A stretch of 16,680 bases of DNA, taken from positions 1 to 16,680 of the forward strand of contig CAJUIH010000082.1 of assembly GCA_910586045.1 (NCBI GenBank), in the 5' to 3' direction. Source of the stretch: an uncultured Eubacterium sp. Lineage in GTDB: Bacteria; Bacillota; Clostridia; Lachnospirales; Lachnospiraceae. The notes beneath the pieces are model-generated. The model saw only the letters and a program-made list of their open reading frames with translations. It did not search any database and was not told the DNA's origin. Positions 1 through 7,099 of this stretch are shown in pieces. A program made the position numbers and the translations under genes. The first letter of the stretch is position 1. Each line of letters begins with the position of its first letter.

Positions 1-1
1 G

Positions 2-772
2 AACGAGCACGAAAAGGAATTTGTATGGAGCCGTATCCCGTTCACATACCTGTATCAGTTATTTTGTGTCTGGTATACGGATACGCACTCTCAAAAGCCG
101 CAATACAGTCTCAAAGGGTTTATCGACGATGTGGCGCTCTGGGCGGGCAAGTCGGAGGAGTTTGAGTTCCACCCACAGTCGTTCCGGCCATGCGGCTTTA
201 TGGATAATCCAGAGCCGCTGACAAAGAAGTACGGGCTTGGCTATCCGTGGGCGAAAGAGAATTTCCTTCAGAGATGGTATGACCGTGGTCAGCGCCCTCT
301 CGAAGACTGTGTACCGCCGCGAAACAAAGATACGACATATAAAGAAAGCGGGCTTTTCCGAAAAGGCAGCAAGGGGACTTCTACCTACAGCGGGCGAAAC
401 TGGGATGAATCCGAATATAGTGTAACGCATCCGGCTACAGTACAGTATGTCACGACTGAGTATGTGGACGGGAAGACGAAAAAGTATAATCTCGATCCAA
501 TCGTAATCGAGAAGAAACATTTTATGATGAACGAACAGGAAGACTGTATCGTCCTTTCTCCTGTAAATATGGCAGACGCACAGGGCAACGTATGGCCGCT
601 TGAAATCGACAAGAAGATGTACCATATCGAGTATACGAAAGCGGAACTCTGGTTAATACCCAAGAACAGGGTAATCAACGAAGACTGCCGCCCGATCCGG
701 GAAGCGGTCGCCAATGTTACAGCTTATAATAGTGAAGATAACACTGATAAGCAACAGGACGGACAAGAGTAA
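2..772 (+). CDS. Unrecognised protein, 5'-truncated by the window edge (C-terminal 256 residues)
   Basis: The reading frame is open from the first bases to a TAA at 770-772, so the true start lies outside the window; the GTG at 131 is only an internal codon. I do not recognise the family. The visible part is soluble and rich in aromatic residues (several W, Y and F), with no membrane segment, no Cys cluster and no nucleotide-binding motif. The N-terminal visible stretch reads VWSRIPFTYLYQLFCVWYTD and the C-terminus is a hydrophilic Asn/Asp/Gln tail. It is on the same strand as the integration module about 1.2 kb downstream, so it is most likely part of the integrative element, perhaps a conjugation-module or cargo protein. 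That is inference from position only. Confidence 0.6.
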   Translation, partial: NEHEKEFVWSRIPFTYLYQLFCVWYTDTHSQKPQYSLKGFIDDVALWAGKSEEFEFHPQSFRPCGFMDNPEPLTKKYGLGYPWAKENFLQRWYDRGQRPLEDCVPPRNKDTTYKESGLFRKGSKGTSTYSGRNWDESEYSVTHPATVQYVTTEYVDGKTKKYNLDPIVIEKKHFMMNEQEDCIVLSPVNMADAQGNVWPLEIDKKMYHIEYTKAELWLIPKNRVINEDCRPIREAVANVTAYNSEDNTDKQQDGQE

Positions 773-786
773 TTTTTGTTACTACA

Positions 787-837
787 GGGATATATACGTT
801 TGTGGGGAAGAAGAATATTTTTCCCCACATGTATCCC
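787..837 (+). terminator. Hairpin downstream of the first gene
   Basis: A 9-bp perfect stem, TGTGGGGAA (801-809) with TTCCCCACA (821-829), encloses an 11-nt loop. An outer GGGATA (787-792) with TATCCC (832-837) can extend it. It starts about 15 nt after the stop codon, which fits a transcription end or mRNA-stability element. There is no U-run after the stem, so an ordinary intrinsic terminator is not certain. The rest of 773-921 shows no gene; it holds the ribosome binding site of the next gene at 909-913. Confidence 0.4.
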
Positions 838-921
838 ACAATCTGCTACGGTATGGAATGTTGTAAAATAAGGGCTGTTATGCTTTGAAATAAAGACTGA
901 TTAAATTTGGAGGTTATGGCT

Positions 922-1632
922 ATGGCTAAATATACAATAATGATGAGCTGTGGGCATGAGGATACTTTAGAACTGTTCGGGAAGGTAAGGGACAGAGAAA
1001 GCAAAATAGAATATTTTAAGGCCAACGGATTATGCAAAGAATGTTATAAAAAGAAAATGGAAAAACAAGCAGAGGCGGAAGGACTTAATTTTCATGTATC
1101 TGTGCTGCCGTATATTGATAAAGAGGATGGCGGAATTTTATTATATGTATGGTTTAGTGGTAATACGAAAGCTCATAAAGATGATATTAAATCTTTGGGA
1201 GGATACAGTTGGAGTGAAAGAAAAGCCGCAGATGATTGGTTCTCATTAAAAAAAGTACCTTTGTGCTGGAACAAAATTATAAAGTCAGAGGATTTACAGG
1301 ATGAAGTAACAAGTGCAATATCTATTGGGGCGAATAATACAATATCAGATCATGGATCGTTTGCAGGAATAAATTATCAAATTGCTTTAGAGAATCAAAA
1401 GAAATGGAAAGAAAAGAAAGATAAACTGGCAGCGATAAAAAGACCTGTTGTCCCTGATGTATTAAAAGGACATAGGTGGAATCGGAAAATTTATGGAAGA
1501 TCTGGTAATTATTCTATATATCCAGATGGAGAAAAGACAGTAATTACTAATGAACAAGCACAAGAAATTGAAAACTATCTTGTTGCAGAAGAAAAATACT
1601 GGAAGAAAGTCAAGGAGATTGAAAATGCGTAG
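922..1632 (+). CDS. Hypothetical protein with an N-terminal Cys/His zinc-finger-like cluster
   Basis: A 236-residue protein. ATG 922 is preferred because GGAGG at 909-913 lies 8 nt upstream; a TTG at 907 and an ATG at 916 are in frame but badly spaced. Near the N-terminus, C10-G-H12 and C38-x2-C41 (GLCKECYKKK) make a plausible zinc-binding knuckle. The middle is AT-rich and charged, and the C-terminus (about 150-236) is Lys/Glu-rich and probably helical. No catalytic motif is visible. The A+T content is clearly higher than in the flanking integrase and first gene, suggesting cargo of different origin. Its stop overlaps the next small ORF by 8 bp, so it heads a run of overlapping genes ending in the excisionase. 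Function unknown; a DNA- or RNA-binding accessory protein of the mobile element is one possibility. Confidence 0.7.
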   Translation: MAKYTIMMSCGHEDTLELFGKVRDRESKIEYFKANGLCKECYKKKMEKQAEAEGLNFHVSVLPYIDKEDGGILLYVWFSGNTKAHKDDIKSLGGYSWSERKAADDWFSLKKVPLCWNKIIKSEDLQDEVTSAISIGANNTISDHGSFAGINYQIALENQKKWKEKKDKLAAIKRPVVPDVLKGHRWNRKIYGRSGNYSIYPDGEKTVITNEQAQEIENYLVAEEKYWKKVKEIENA

Positions 1633-1747
1633 AAGCCATGAGGGATTGAGAGTTGTAGCAAAGAATAATTATCCGAGTTTGCCAGAAAAAAAGTCAAGAC
1701 TTTTTAAATCCATAATGAAAGTAAATGAAAGGAGGGGGTTGACATGA
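1625..1747 (+). CDS. Small basic 40-residue protein, unrecognised
   Basis: The ORF starts at ATG 1625, 7 nt after AAGGAG (1612-1617), inside the last codons of the upstream gene (8-bp overlap). It ends at TGA 1745-1747, overlapping the next ATG as ATGA. The product is strongly basic (begins MRRSHEGLRVVAKNNYPSLP) with no obvious domain. A good ribosome binding site together with overlaps on both sides argues that it is translated, although 40 residues is short enough that chance cannot be dismissed. A longer in-frame reading from ATG 1550 would lie inside the upstream gene and is not favoured. Confidence 0.5.
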   Translation: MRRSHEGLRVVAKNNYPSLPEKKSRLFKSIMKVNERRGLT

Positions 1748-1980
1748 ATCCAGAACTGACAAAAGCTGTTTATGACGAACGCAGCCGCATTTACCATATC
1801 CTGACAGCGATTAAGGAAGCGGCCTTGGCGGAACCTAACATCAGCAATTCCTTCCTGCAGTATATTTCTGATATACAGCAGGAAGCCGAGTGGAGTTATA
1901 TGCTTGTTTCACATGATATGCACGAAAACGAGAGCCATTTAGATGGGATGAACAAAACGGGAAGAGGTGATTTGATATGA
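1744..1980 (+). CDS. Small hypothetical protein (78 aa) in the excisionase gene cluster
   Basis: ATG 1744 has GGAGG at 1731-1735, 8 nt upstream, one of the best ribosome binding sites in the window. The stop TGA overlaps the excisionase start as ATGA at 1977-1980. The protein is acidic to neutral and looks helical (DERSRIYHILTAIKEAALAE), with no recognised domain, signal or membrane segment. Its position directly before xis and int suggests a role in mobile-element biology, perhaps as an accessory or regulatory peptide. That is inference from coupling only. Confidence 0.65.
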   Translation: MNPELTKAVYDERSRIYHILTAIKEAALAEPNISNSFLQYISDIQQEAEWSYMLVSHDMHENESHLDGMNKTGRGDLI

Positions 1981-2183
1981 GTGAGATACCAACAATCAAT
2001 GCTTCTGAAAAGTTCCTGCTCACCTTTGACGAAGCAGCAGGCTATTTTGGGATTGGGAGGAACAAGCTTCGTAATATGGCGAGCTATGGCGAACCTCCTG
2101 ACTGGGTGCTACATAACGGCAAAAAGACGTTAATCAAGCGGGTGCTTTTGGAGAAATATCTCTTGAACGCCGAAACAATTTAA
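1977..2183 (+). CDS. xis: Excisionase, Tn916 Xis-like
   Basis: A 68-residue protein, almost the same length as Tn916 Xis (67 aa). Residues about 14-40 (LTFDEAAGYFGIGRNKLRNM) form the winged-helix/MerR-like helix-turn-helix typical of these excisionases, followed by a short wing (WVLHNGKKTLIKRVLLEKYL). Such proteins bind near the element ends and bias the integrase towards excision. The start is supported by GAGGTGA at 1964-1970 and by the ATGA overlap with the upstream ORF. Its stop is 63 bp before the integrase ATG, the usual xis-int order. I am confident of the family, less so of whether it is active. Confidence 0.85.
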   Translation: MSEIPTINASEKFLLTFDEAAGYFGIGRNKLRNMASYGEPPDWVLHNGKKTLIKRVLLEKYLLNAETI

Positions 2184-2190
2184 CAAAAAC

Positions 2191-2226
2191 CAACAGGAGC
2201 CTTGCCGAGCAGCAGGGCTTTTGTTG
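2191..2226 (+). terminator. Hairpin between xis and int, terminator-like
   Basis: Arm 2192-2205 (AACAGGAGCCTTGC) pairs with arm 2212-2225 (GCAGGGCTTTTGTT) over 14 bp with three G-U wobbles and a 6-nt loop; an outer C-G pair extends it. Read as a shorter stem, AGCCTTGC with GCAGGGCT is followed directly by TTTTGTT, which looks like an intrinsic terminator with a U-tract. It lies 8 nt after the xis stop and ends 20 nt before the int start, so it could attenuate read-through from the xis operon into int. Confidence 0.55.
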
Positions 2227-2246
2227 AATAAAGAAAGGATGCTGTT

Positions 2247-3446
2247 ATGGGGAAAAATAATGCAACAAAACGTACCGACACGAGGGGTAGAATCCTGCTG
2301 ACGGGGGAAAGCCAGAGGAAGGATGGCAGGTACGCCTATAAGTACACCGGAACAGACGGAAAACCAAAATTTATCTATTCCTGGCGATTAAATGCGACTG
2401 ACCCATTACCCAAGGGTAAGAAAGCCTGTATCCCCCTGCGGGAAATGAAAAAAGAAATCCAACGTGACCTGATGGACGGGATTGATTCATCCGGCGCAAA
2501 GCTGACCGTATGCGAGCTGTATAAGAAGCATACTGGTTTAAAATCCAACGTAAGGAAATCCACGCAGAAAGGAAGAAACCGGTTACTGCGGATCTTAGAA
2601 GGTGATAAAATAGGCTATATGCCAATCGAGAAAGTAAAGCCGAGCGATGCCAAGCAATGGGCAATACGGATGAAAGAAAAAGGGTTCGCCTTCCAGACCA
2701 TCAACAACCACAAACGTTCACTGAAAGCCATCTTTTACACAGCGATAGAGGACGACTTGATACGGAAGAACCCTTTTAACTGGGACATGGAAGATGTGAT
2801 TGAGAATGACACCGAACCCAAGACTGCATTGACCGACACACAGGCGGATTCGTTGCTGCACTTTTTGCGGACAGACTGCACGTATCAGAAACATTATCAT
2901 GCCGTTATTGTCCTTTTAAACACGGGATTGCGTATCTCTGAGCTGTGTGGGCTTACCGCTGCTGACATTGACTTTGAGAACGGATATATCAATGTAAGCC
3001 ACCAGCTTATCTTTGACGAAGGCAGTTACCGTATTGAACAGCCGAAAACAGACAGTGGCATCCGAAAAATCCCCATGAATGAATCCGTGAGCAGAGCATT
3101 AAAAAGTGAAATGCAAAGCAGGGAGAACGCACAGCCGGTGACAATAGACGGATATACGGATTTTATCTTCCTGAATAAAAAAGGACTGCCGATGTACGGT
3201 GCGGCATATTCCACAGACTTCTCAAACATGATCAGGAAGTACAGCAAGCACCACAAAGAGAAGCTTCCGAAAATCTCGCCGCATACACTGAGACATACCT
3301 TCTGCACAAACATGGCAAACAAGAACATGCCACCGAAAGCATTACAATACATTATGGGACATAAAGATATCACCACTACGCTCGGCTACTATGCACATGG
3401 TTCAGCGGAATCCGCTAAAATGGCGATGGAATCACTACTAAAATGA
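2247..3446 (+). CDS. int: Tyrosine recombinase, Tn916 Int family
   Basis: A 399-residue integrase, close to Tn916 Int (405 aa). The N-terminal domain (about 10-80, with RGRILLTGESQRKDGRY and IPLREMKKEIQRDL) is the Tn916-type arm-binding domain. It is followed by the core-binding SAM-like domain (about 85-175) and the catalytic domain (about 190-399). Visible active-site residues are R229 (NTGLRISEL), K267 (PKTDSG), H346 and R349 (PHTLRHTF), H372 (IMGHKD) and the nucleophile Y382 (or Y381) in YYAH. All are present, so the enzyme is probably active. AAAGGA at 2234-2239 supports ATG 2247. It is the last gene of the element and catalyses its integration and excision with the excisionase just upstream. 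Confidence 0.95.
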   Translation: MGKNNATKRTDTRGRILLTGESQRKDGRYAYKYTGTDGKPKFIYSWRLNATDPLPKGKKACIPLREMKKEIQRDLMDGIDSSGAKLTVCELYKKHTGLKSNVRKSTQKGRNRLLRILEGDKIGYMPIEKVKPSDAKQWAIRMKEKGFAFQTINNHKRSLKAIFYTAIEDDLIRKNPFNWDMEDVIENDTEPKTALTDTQADSLLHFLRTDCTYQKHYHAVIVLLNTGLRISELCGLTAADIDFENGYINVSHQLIFDEGSYRIEQPKTDSGIRKIPMNESVSRALKSEMQSRENAQPVTIDGYTDFIFLNKKGLPMYGAAYSTDFSNMIRKYSKHHKEKLPKISPHTLRHTFCTNMANKNMPPKALQYIMGHKDITTTLGYYAHGSAESAKMAMESLLK

Positions 3447-3456
3447 CTGTTATCCC

Positions 3457-3478
3457 TACTACTTTTCTTACTACTTTA
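3457..3478 (+). repeat. Two short direct repeats downstream of int, possible integrase arm sites
   Basis: TACTACTTTT (3457-3466) and TACTACTTTA (3469-3478) are 12 bp apart, starting 11 bp after the int stop. A weaker related word, CACTACTAAAA, lies at the very end of int. Tn916-family elements carry short repeats near their ends that the integrase N-terminal domain binds, and this is where they would be expected. Assignment as arm sites is inference from position. Confidence 0.35.
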
Positions 3479-3533
3479 GAACGGTATTTTTTAACAAGGG
3501 ATAAACAGATATGTGAAGCCACCGTACATAACT

Positions 3534-3575
3534 AAACCCTCGCAAGCCGCATAAAATCAGGGTTTGTGAGGGTTT
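3534..3575 (+). terminator. Inverted repeat downstream of int, likely transcription terminator
   Basis: AAACCCTCGCAA (3534-3545) pairs with TTGTGAGGGTTT (3564-3575), 12 bp with one G-U wobble and an 18-nt loop. There is an AT-rich tail but no clean U-run. It is about 88 bp past the int stop and could end the int transcript or insulate the element end. Confidence 0.5.
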
Positions 3576-3691
3576 GGAAATTTATAACAAGATATTGTGA
3601 AATTTATTTATAGTTTCTTAAAAATTAATTTTCTATTCTTGATCTTGGCACAATCGTGTACAATTATTTCTAAAATATGGAAAGGAAATAA

Positions 3692-3870
3692 TTATTTATA
3701 AAAGAAGAAACCAAAGATACATCTCTGATCGATTGTATGTATGAAATTCCGGATCCGAGAGCACCATACAACCAGAGACACAAATTCCTCGACATTATCA
3801 TTATAGCTATCACAGCAGCCCTTGCAGGGATGGATACCTGGAATAAGATTGTGGACTGGGCAGCCTGTAA
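3692..3870 (+). pseudogene. N-terminal remnant of an ISAs1-family transposase
   Basis: The frame through ATG 3737 reads LIDCMYEIPDPRAPYNQRHK followed by FLDIIIIAITAALAGMDTWN. This is the conserved N-terminal region (DDE_Tnp_1-associated domain) of ISAs1/H-repeat transposases, where IPDPR and HKLLDIL-like words precede a hydrophobic stretch. Similarity stops near DWA at about 3860; the residues after it (to the stop at 3979) do not look like the family. The frame continues upstream to a TAA at 3689-3691 without a normal start codon. Full-length members are about 350-400 residues, so more than 80 percent, including the catalytic DDE residues, is missing. It is a dead fragment beside the mobile-element end. 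Confidence 0.75.
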
Positions 3871-3993
3871 AAAAGTTTATAAAACTTGCGTTTACCGTGC
3901 TCCGCCCTCCCCAAAGCCTAGTTATATGATACGTAGCCGTAAAAGGGTTGAAATGCTGGTAAACCTGATTAATATTTGATACTGCGCCATGAA

Positions 3994-4208
3994 ATTATTA
4001 CCGTATCTAGATGAGGCGTTTTATAAATATCAGACAGAAAGATACAAGAATTTCGGTTTACGCTAAGCGAACAGATCCGCCAGCAGGTATTTTATGCCAT
4101 TTTCGTGGAAAAAGTCGAAACCAGAATAAAATCGAAAGTCATAAAATATACCTTAAAACATCTGATTCAGAAACAAGGGTATTGCTTGGAGGATTCTTCT
4201 CTACCGCA
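3994..4208 (+). pseudogene. Frameshifted coding remnant, family unknown
   Basis: Two adjacent frames each carry protein-like sequence that joins smoothly if a frameshift near 4060 is allowed. The first gives YLDEAFYKYQTERYKNFGLR and ends at a TAA. The second continues with FTLSEQIRQQVFYAIFVEKV and proceeds to QKQGYCLEDSSLP before a stop at about 4208. Amphipathic, Lys/Gln-rich helices are visible but I do not recognise the family. It abuts the 3' end of the minus-strand Uma2 gene and follows the transposase remnant, so it is probably decayed mobile-element or host gene debris. It could also be non-coding sequence that happens to read well. Confidence 0.35.
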
Positions 4209-4209
4209 A

Positions 4210-4761
4210 TCATGCTAAACGTATTTCTGAAAAATCAATCATAAAATCATCATAAATCCCAGCTTTCACTTTGTCAGAAAACGTATAATCCTCAATTTCA
4301 TCATGCTCAAAATTATAAACCATGATACTTTCTTTCCTAGGATCAACGATCCAATATTCCCGAACACCCGCCGCCCTATATCTGAATAATTTGATATAAT
4401 AATCCATCCGTTTACTCGACGGTGAAACAATTTCAATGATCCAGTCAGGAGCACCGCTGCACCCTTCGTCATTGAGTTTTGTTTTATCACAGATTACGCT
4501 TATATCTGGTTCAAGATAAATCTTATCATCTGCCTCCAAAAAAACTGCAAACGGGGACGGAAAAACTTCGCAATCCCCATTATTGCGCCTAACATAATCC
4601 TTGATAAGATAAGTAAACTCTGTTACTAATCTTTGATGTTTTGTGCCAGGCGCTGCCATCATGTATAGTTCGCCATCAATTAATTCTGCCCTTTGTCCAT
4701 CTGGTAATGCATATAGATCTTCGATTGTATGATAGTCTAATTCCCTTGCCAATGCTCCCAT
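4210..4761 (-). CDS. Uma2-family putative endonuclease (DUF820)
   Basis: A 183-residue protein with the hallmarks of the Uma2/DUF820 family, which has a PD-(D/E)xK-type nuclease fold and an unknown physiological role. The visible landmarks are RAELIDGELYMMAAPGTKHQ near residues 24-43, EPDISVICDK (D86), DWIIEIVSPSS (E110), K124 in a YYIKLFRYRAAG helix, and REYWIVDPRKE at 134-144. D86 and E110 are the best candidates for metal-binding residues. Length is normal for the family. AGGTGG upstream of ATG 4761 supports the start. It is on the opposite strand to the mobile-element genes. In other clostridia and cyanobacteria such genes are often multicopy and mobile. Intact as read. Confidence 0.88.
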   Translation of the reverse strand: MGALARELDYHTIEDLYALPDGQRAELIDGELYMMAAPGTKHQRLVTEFTYLIKDYVRRNNGDCEVFPSPFAVFLEADDKIYLEPDISVICDKTKLNDEGCSGAPDWIIEIVSPSSKRMDYYIKLFRYRAAGVREYWIVDPRKESIMVYNFEHDEIEDYTFSDKVKAGIYDDFMIDFSEIRLA

Positions 4762-4790
4762 TAGATCACCACCTATTCATTTATTTTATG

Positions 4791-4796
4791 ATTATA
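4791..4796 (-). promoter_or_regulatory. Extended -10 promoter of the Uma2 gene
   Basis: On the minus strand the sequence TGGTATAAT gives a perfect TATAAT at 4791-4796 with an extended -10 TG, about 30 nt before the start codon. Seventeen bases further upstream, the -35 position falls inside the end of the palindromic repeat (GTTTCT, a poor match), so the extended -10 probably carries the promoter. Confidence 0.6.
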
Positions 4797-4806
4797 CCAT
4801 TTTTAC

Positions 4807-5021
4807 AATGGTTAGAAACCCTTAGTATTCTGCCTGACACCCTAAGGGGCGAAGCCAAGCGTCGCCTTTAGCCGCTGGCGTCAGCCAGGGCGAACTAGGC
4901 GCCGCGACCGGGGCAGGCCGATCCGTAAATGCAGAATACTGAGGGCTTCTTACCATTCCGGAGCCGGATCCGCAAGATAGGCCCGCGTCCCTTATCCGGC
5001 GTCCCCGCAGCCAAAATATAA
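4807..5021 (+). repeat. Palindromic dispersed repeat, left copy (about 215 bp)
   Basis: GC-rich element in otherwise ordinary intergenic DNA, repeated in the same orientation at 16075-16288 with roughly 85-90 percent identity by eye. Its first part has 27-bp imperfect terminal inverted repeats: AATGGTTAGAA at 4807 with the following ACCCTTAGTATTCTGC is mirrored by GCAGAATACTGAGGGC and TTCTTACCATT ending near 4957. A further conserved tail (GGAGCCGGATCCGC to CCAAAATATAA) runs to 5021. It sits between the promoter of the Uma2 gene and the end of the sugar locus, 45 bp from the stop codon of the last gene of that locus. No transposase is inside, so it is non-autonomous. Confidence 0.8.
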
Positions 5022-5055
5022 TACTTTCTCGAAGAAATGGATGTCAAGGCTGCGG
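5005..5055 (-). terminator. Possible terminator of the sensor operon
   Basis: CCGCAGCC (5005-5012) pairs perfectly with GGCTGCGG (5048-5055). A smaller near-palindrome, TTTCTCGAAGAAA, lies in the loop and is followed in the minus direction by a T-rich stretch (TATTATATTTT). It begins 11 nt after the stop of the last minus-strand gene, and one arm is provided by the end of the palindromic repeat. Confidence 0.35.
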
Positions 5056-5065
5056 CCATTCTTAT

Positions 5066-6106
5066 CTAATACTGCCTGCGCAAAAACTCTCCCACATTCT
5101 CCACCGTCACTTTTGCATACGGTACATATACATACCTGCCCCGCTCCAGCGCGATCCCGTCCATGCCTTTCCCGGAAACAAGCGCATCCGCCAGCTTTGC
5201 CATCACCTGTGCCTGCCCCTCTTTGTCATTATATACGGTTGCGGACAGCTCCCCATCCACTACCGCCTGCAGGCCGACGTCCGTTCCATCGATACCGAAA
5301 AAAACAGGCAGGGCGGATTCCGTATAATTTAATTTTTTATACGCGTCCACAGCCCCCAGCGCCATATCGTCATTATTCGCCAGTACAAGCTCGATCCGGT
5401 TCTGATATTCGCTGATCATCTGCATCATCCGGTTTTGCGCCTGCGCGCGGTTCCAGTTTGCAATCCCGCAGCTTAGCTTTTCCAACATAACCCCGCGGTT
5501 AATCAGCGTATCGACGGCATCTTCTGTCCGTATGATCGCATCCTGGTGGCCTGGTTCCCCTTCTAAGATCACATACTGAATTTTGCCGTCCCTGTTGCGG
5601 TCGATCCGGCTGTCTGCCTCGATTACGTCGGCTGCCAGCGCCCCCTGCATCATACCGGACTGTTCGGCGTGCGCCCCGACATAGTACAGTCTGTCCCACT
5701 GCATCAGATCTTCCGCTACCGGTTCCCGGTTAAAAAAAATAATCGGTACGTCCGCTTCTCTCGCAAGATCAATGATTTCCGATGGATCCGCCCGGTCTAC
5801 CAGATTGACGCACAGGACATTGCACCCCGCATCAATCAGTTCTTTCACCTGGTCATTCTGCGTACGCTGTGAACCGCACGCATCCCGGATCGTTATGGTA
5901 ACCTCTGTCGCGTCATGTTCCAGTTCCTCCAGCTCTTCCCGGAAACATTCAATCATCTGTTCCAAAAATGTATCGCTCTGATTATAGCAGGTCAGCCCGA
6001 CATGAACGGGTTCTTTCGTTTCCGTCCCGAGTTTTTCACAGGCGCACAGCAACTGCATGGCGATAAAAACAGCCGTTACGACTGCCCCTAGTCTTCTTCT
6101 TTCCAT
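5066..6106 (-). CDS. Galactose/glucose-binding lipoprotein, MglB-type with normal domain order
   Basis: A 346-residue extracytoplasmic sugar-binding protein. ATG 6106 has AAAGGAG 4-5 nt upstream; longer in-frame starts lie inside the previous gene. Residues 1-23 form a lipoprotein signal with lipobox LCAC (lipid Cys 23). The order then matches E. coli MglB: VHVGLTCYNQSDTF (D45, F47), CVNLVD (N101), VPIIFFNREP, the EF-hand-like calcium loop DRNRDGKIQ (169-177), GEPGHQDAIIR (H187, D189, R193), ANW (W218), LANNDD (N245), FGIDGTD (D273) and VYND (N293). These occupy the positions of the known galactose ligands, so D-galactose or D-glucose is the likely ligand. It ends the kinase/regulator operon, 17 bp after the anchored binding protein, and is away from the transporter genes, so it may serve sensing rather than only uptake. 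Confidence 0.9.
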   Translation of the reverse strand: MERRRLGAVVTAVFIAMQLLCACEKLGTETKEPVHVGLTCYNQSDTFLEQMIECFREELEELEHDATEVTITIRDACGSQRTQNDQVKELIDAGCNVLCVNLVDRADPSEIIDLAREADVPIIFFNREPVAEDLMQWDRLYYVGAHAEQSGMMQGALAADVIEADSRIDRNRDGKIQYVILEGEPGHQDAIIRTEDAVDTLINRGVMLEKLSCGIANWNRAQAQNRMMQMISEYQNRIELVLANNDDMALGAVDAYKKLNYTESALPVFFGIDGTDVGLQAVVDGELSATVYNDKEGQAQVMAKLADALVSGKGMDGIALERGRYVYVPYAKVTVENVGEFLRRQY

Positions 6107-6123
6107 GAAACTCCTTTTGCTGT

Positions 6124-7098
6124 TTATTGACTCATCGTAAACAGCAGCTCCTGATTTTTTTTCGAAAACAGCTCTCTTCTGCGAATGACCGTATGGGAAA
6201 CCGTCTGATCCTGCCCGTAGTAAAAATAAGAATGCAAATATTCCGCTGCCTGCGTCATACTCTGGTATCCCATGTAAAACGCGTCCGGTACTACCATACA
6301 TTTTACAATCCCTGTGTCCAGATAATAAACCGCCTCCGTGGAATGTCCGATCCCATATACAAGCGCCCGGTGCAGATTATTTGCCGCCGCGTACTCCGCG
6401 GCCGCCGTCAGACTGCTGTCATCCAGCGCAAGTACCACATCGACCTTAGGCTGGGATTCCAGGGAATTTTGCGCAAACCAGCTTATGTGCGCCCCCGCAT
6501 TCCGCAATATGTCCAAAACGCCTTTCTGCCGCTTCATGCCTGCTTCCGATCCGGCGTTTTCTGTTACGATACCAAAAGATTTGCCGTCAATTTTCCCATT
6601 GTAGTCTTTTAACAGTTCTTCGGCAATGGCCTTTCCCATCGCGTAATGATCCGGCTCTACGACCGGGAGCACAGACGCGTCACGCACTTTGATCGCTGCG
6701 CTTTCGACAAGCACGACCGGAACCCTTTGCTCCAGTTTTTTCAAAAGCGCCTGCGGATCGGTTCCAGCGGCAGGCTGCAGAATAACCGCGTCCGCGCCGC
6801 GGTCAATTTCGCGCTGCGCGATCTCCATCTCCTCTTCCAGATCCATCCCGTCCCCCGTACTGACGACAAACAGTTCCATCCCCTGATCCTGTGCCGCCAT
6901 TTTCAGTCCGTAACGGAACGCGGACCACTGGCTGTCGTCCGAATTTTGTACAATGACGGAAACCAGGCGCGGCTCGTTCCATTTCTTTTCCAGAAACAGC
7001 AGCAGCGCCAGAATCAGTACCAGAACAGCCATGGACGCTTCCGTCACGATAAACCATTTTTTACTGTTCGTCATGCTTTTTATAATGCTTTTTTTCAT
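6124..7098 (-). CDS. Membrane-anchored periplasmic-binding-like protein, probable sugar co-sensor
   Basis: A 324-residue protein. It has a basic start (MKKSIIKSMTNSKK), one membrane segment at about 15-36 (an Ala/Val/Leu-rich run) and no lipobox, so the type I periplasmic-binding domain (Peripla_BP_4-like, about 44-310) faces outwards on an uncleaved anchor. Typical features are VSVIVQNSDDSQWSAFRYGL, the ADAVILQPA strand, FGIVTENAGSEAGMKRQKG and VVLALDDSS. It lacks the calcium loop and most galactose ligands of the neighbouring MglB-type proteins, so its ligand may differ or it may act as a partner rather than a binder. ATG 7098 follows the kinase stop by one base and is probably translationally coupled. 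Its context resembles XylFII of the clostridial XylFII-LytS-YesN system, where a binding protein docks on the kinase. Confidence 0.85.
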   Translation of the reverse strand: MKKSIIKSMTNSKKWFIVTEASMAVLVLILALLLFLEKKWNEPRLVSVIVQNSDDSQWSAFRYGLKMAAQDQGMELFVVSTGDGMDLEEEMEIAQREIDRGADAVILQPAAGTDPQALLKKLEQRVPVVLVESAAIKVRDASVLPVVEPDHYAMGKAIAEELLKDYNGKIDGKSFGIVTENAGSEAGMKRQKGVLDILRNAGAHISWFAQNSLESQPKVDVVLALDDSSLTAAAEYAAANNLHRALVYGIGHSTEAVYYLDTGIVKCMVVPDAFYMGYQSMTQAAEYLHSYFYYGQDQTVSHTVIRRRELFSKKNQELLFTMSQ

Positions 7099-7099
7099 G

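Larger units (their letters stand above)
3447..3690. other. Probable right-end region of the integrative element (junction not resolved)
   Basis: No gene is seen here. The DNA becomes very AT-rich after 3576 (tttatttatagtttcttaaa and onward), matching the AT-rich junctions Tn916-type integrases use. An unrelated transposase remnant starts by about 3692, so the element should end between the int stop and there. The other end lies outside the window, so the exact att core cannot be read. Confidence 0.45.

Noticed and set aside
59..625. 188-codon minus-strand ORF opposite the first gene
   Set aside because: The plus frame is open across the window edge and continues to 772 with protein-like composition; the minus frame looks like its shadow.
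4641..4871. Plus-strand ORF sharing its C-terminal words (LSILPDTLRGEAKRRL) with an ORF at 15819-16139
   Set aside because: The shared peptide is just the translated palindromic repeat; the upstream parts are antisense to Uma2 in one case and terminator DNA in the other. Neither has a ribosome site.
4807..5021. Group II intron or other known structured RNA
   Set aside because: No intron-encoded protein, no domain V-like sequence that I can recognise, and the length is too short; a MITE-like or palindromic intergenic repeat fits better.
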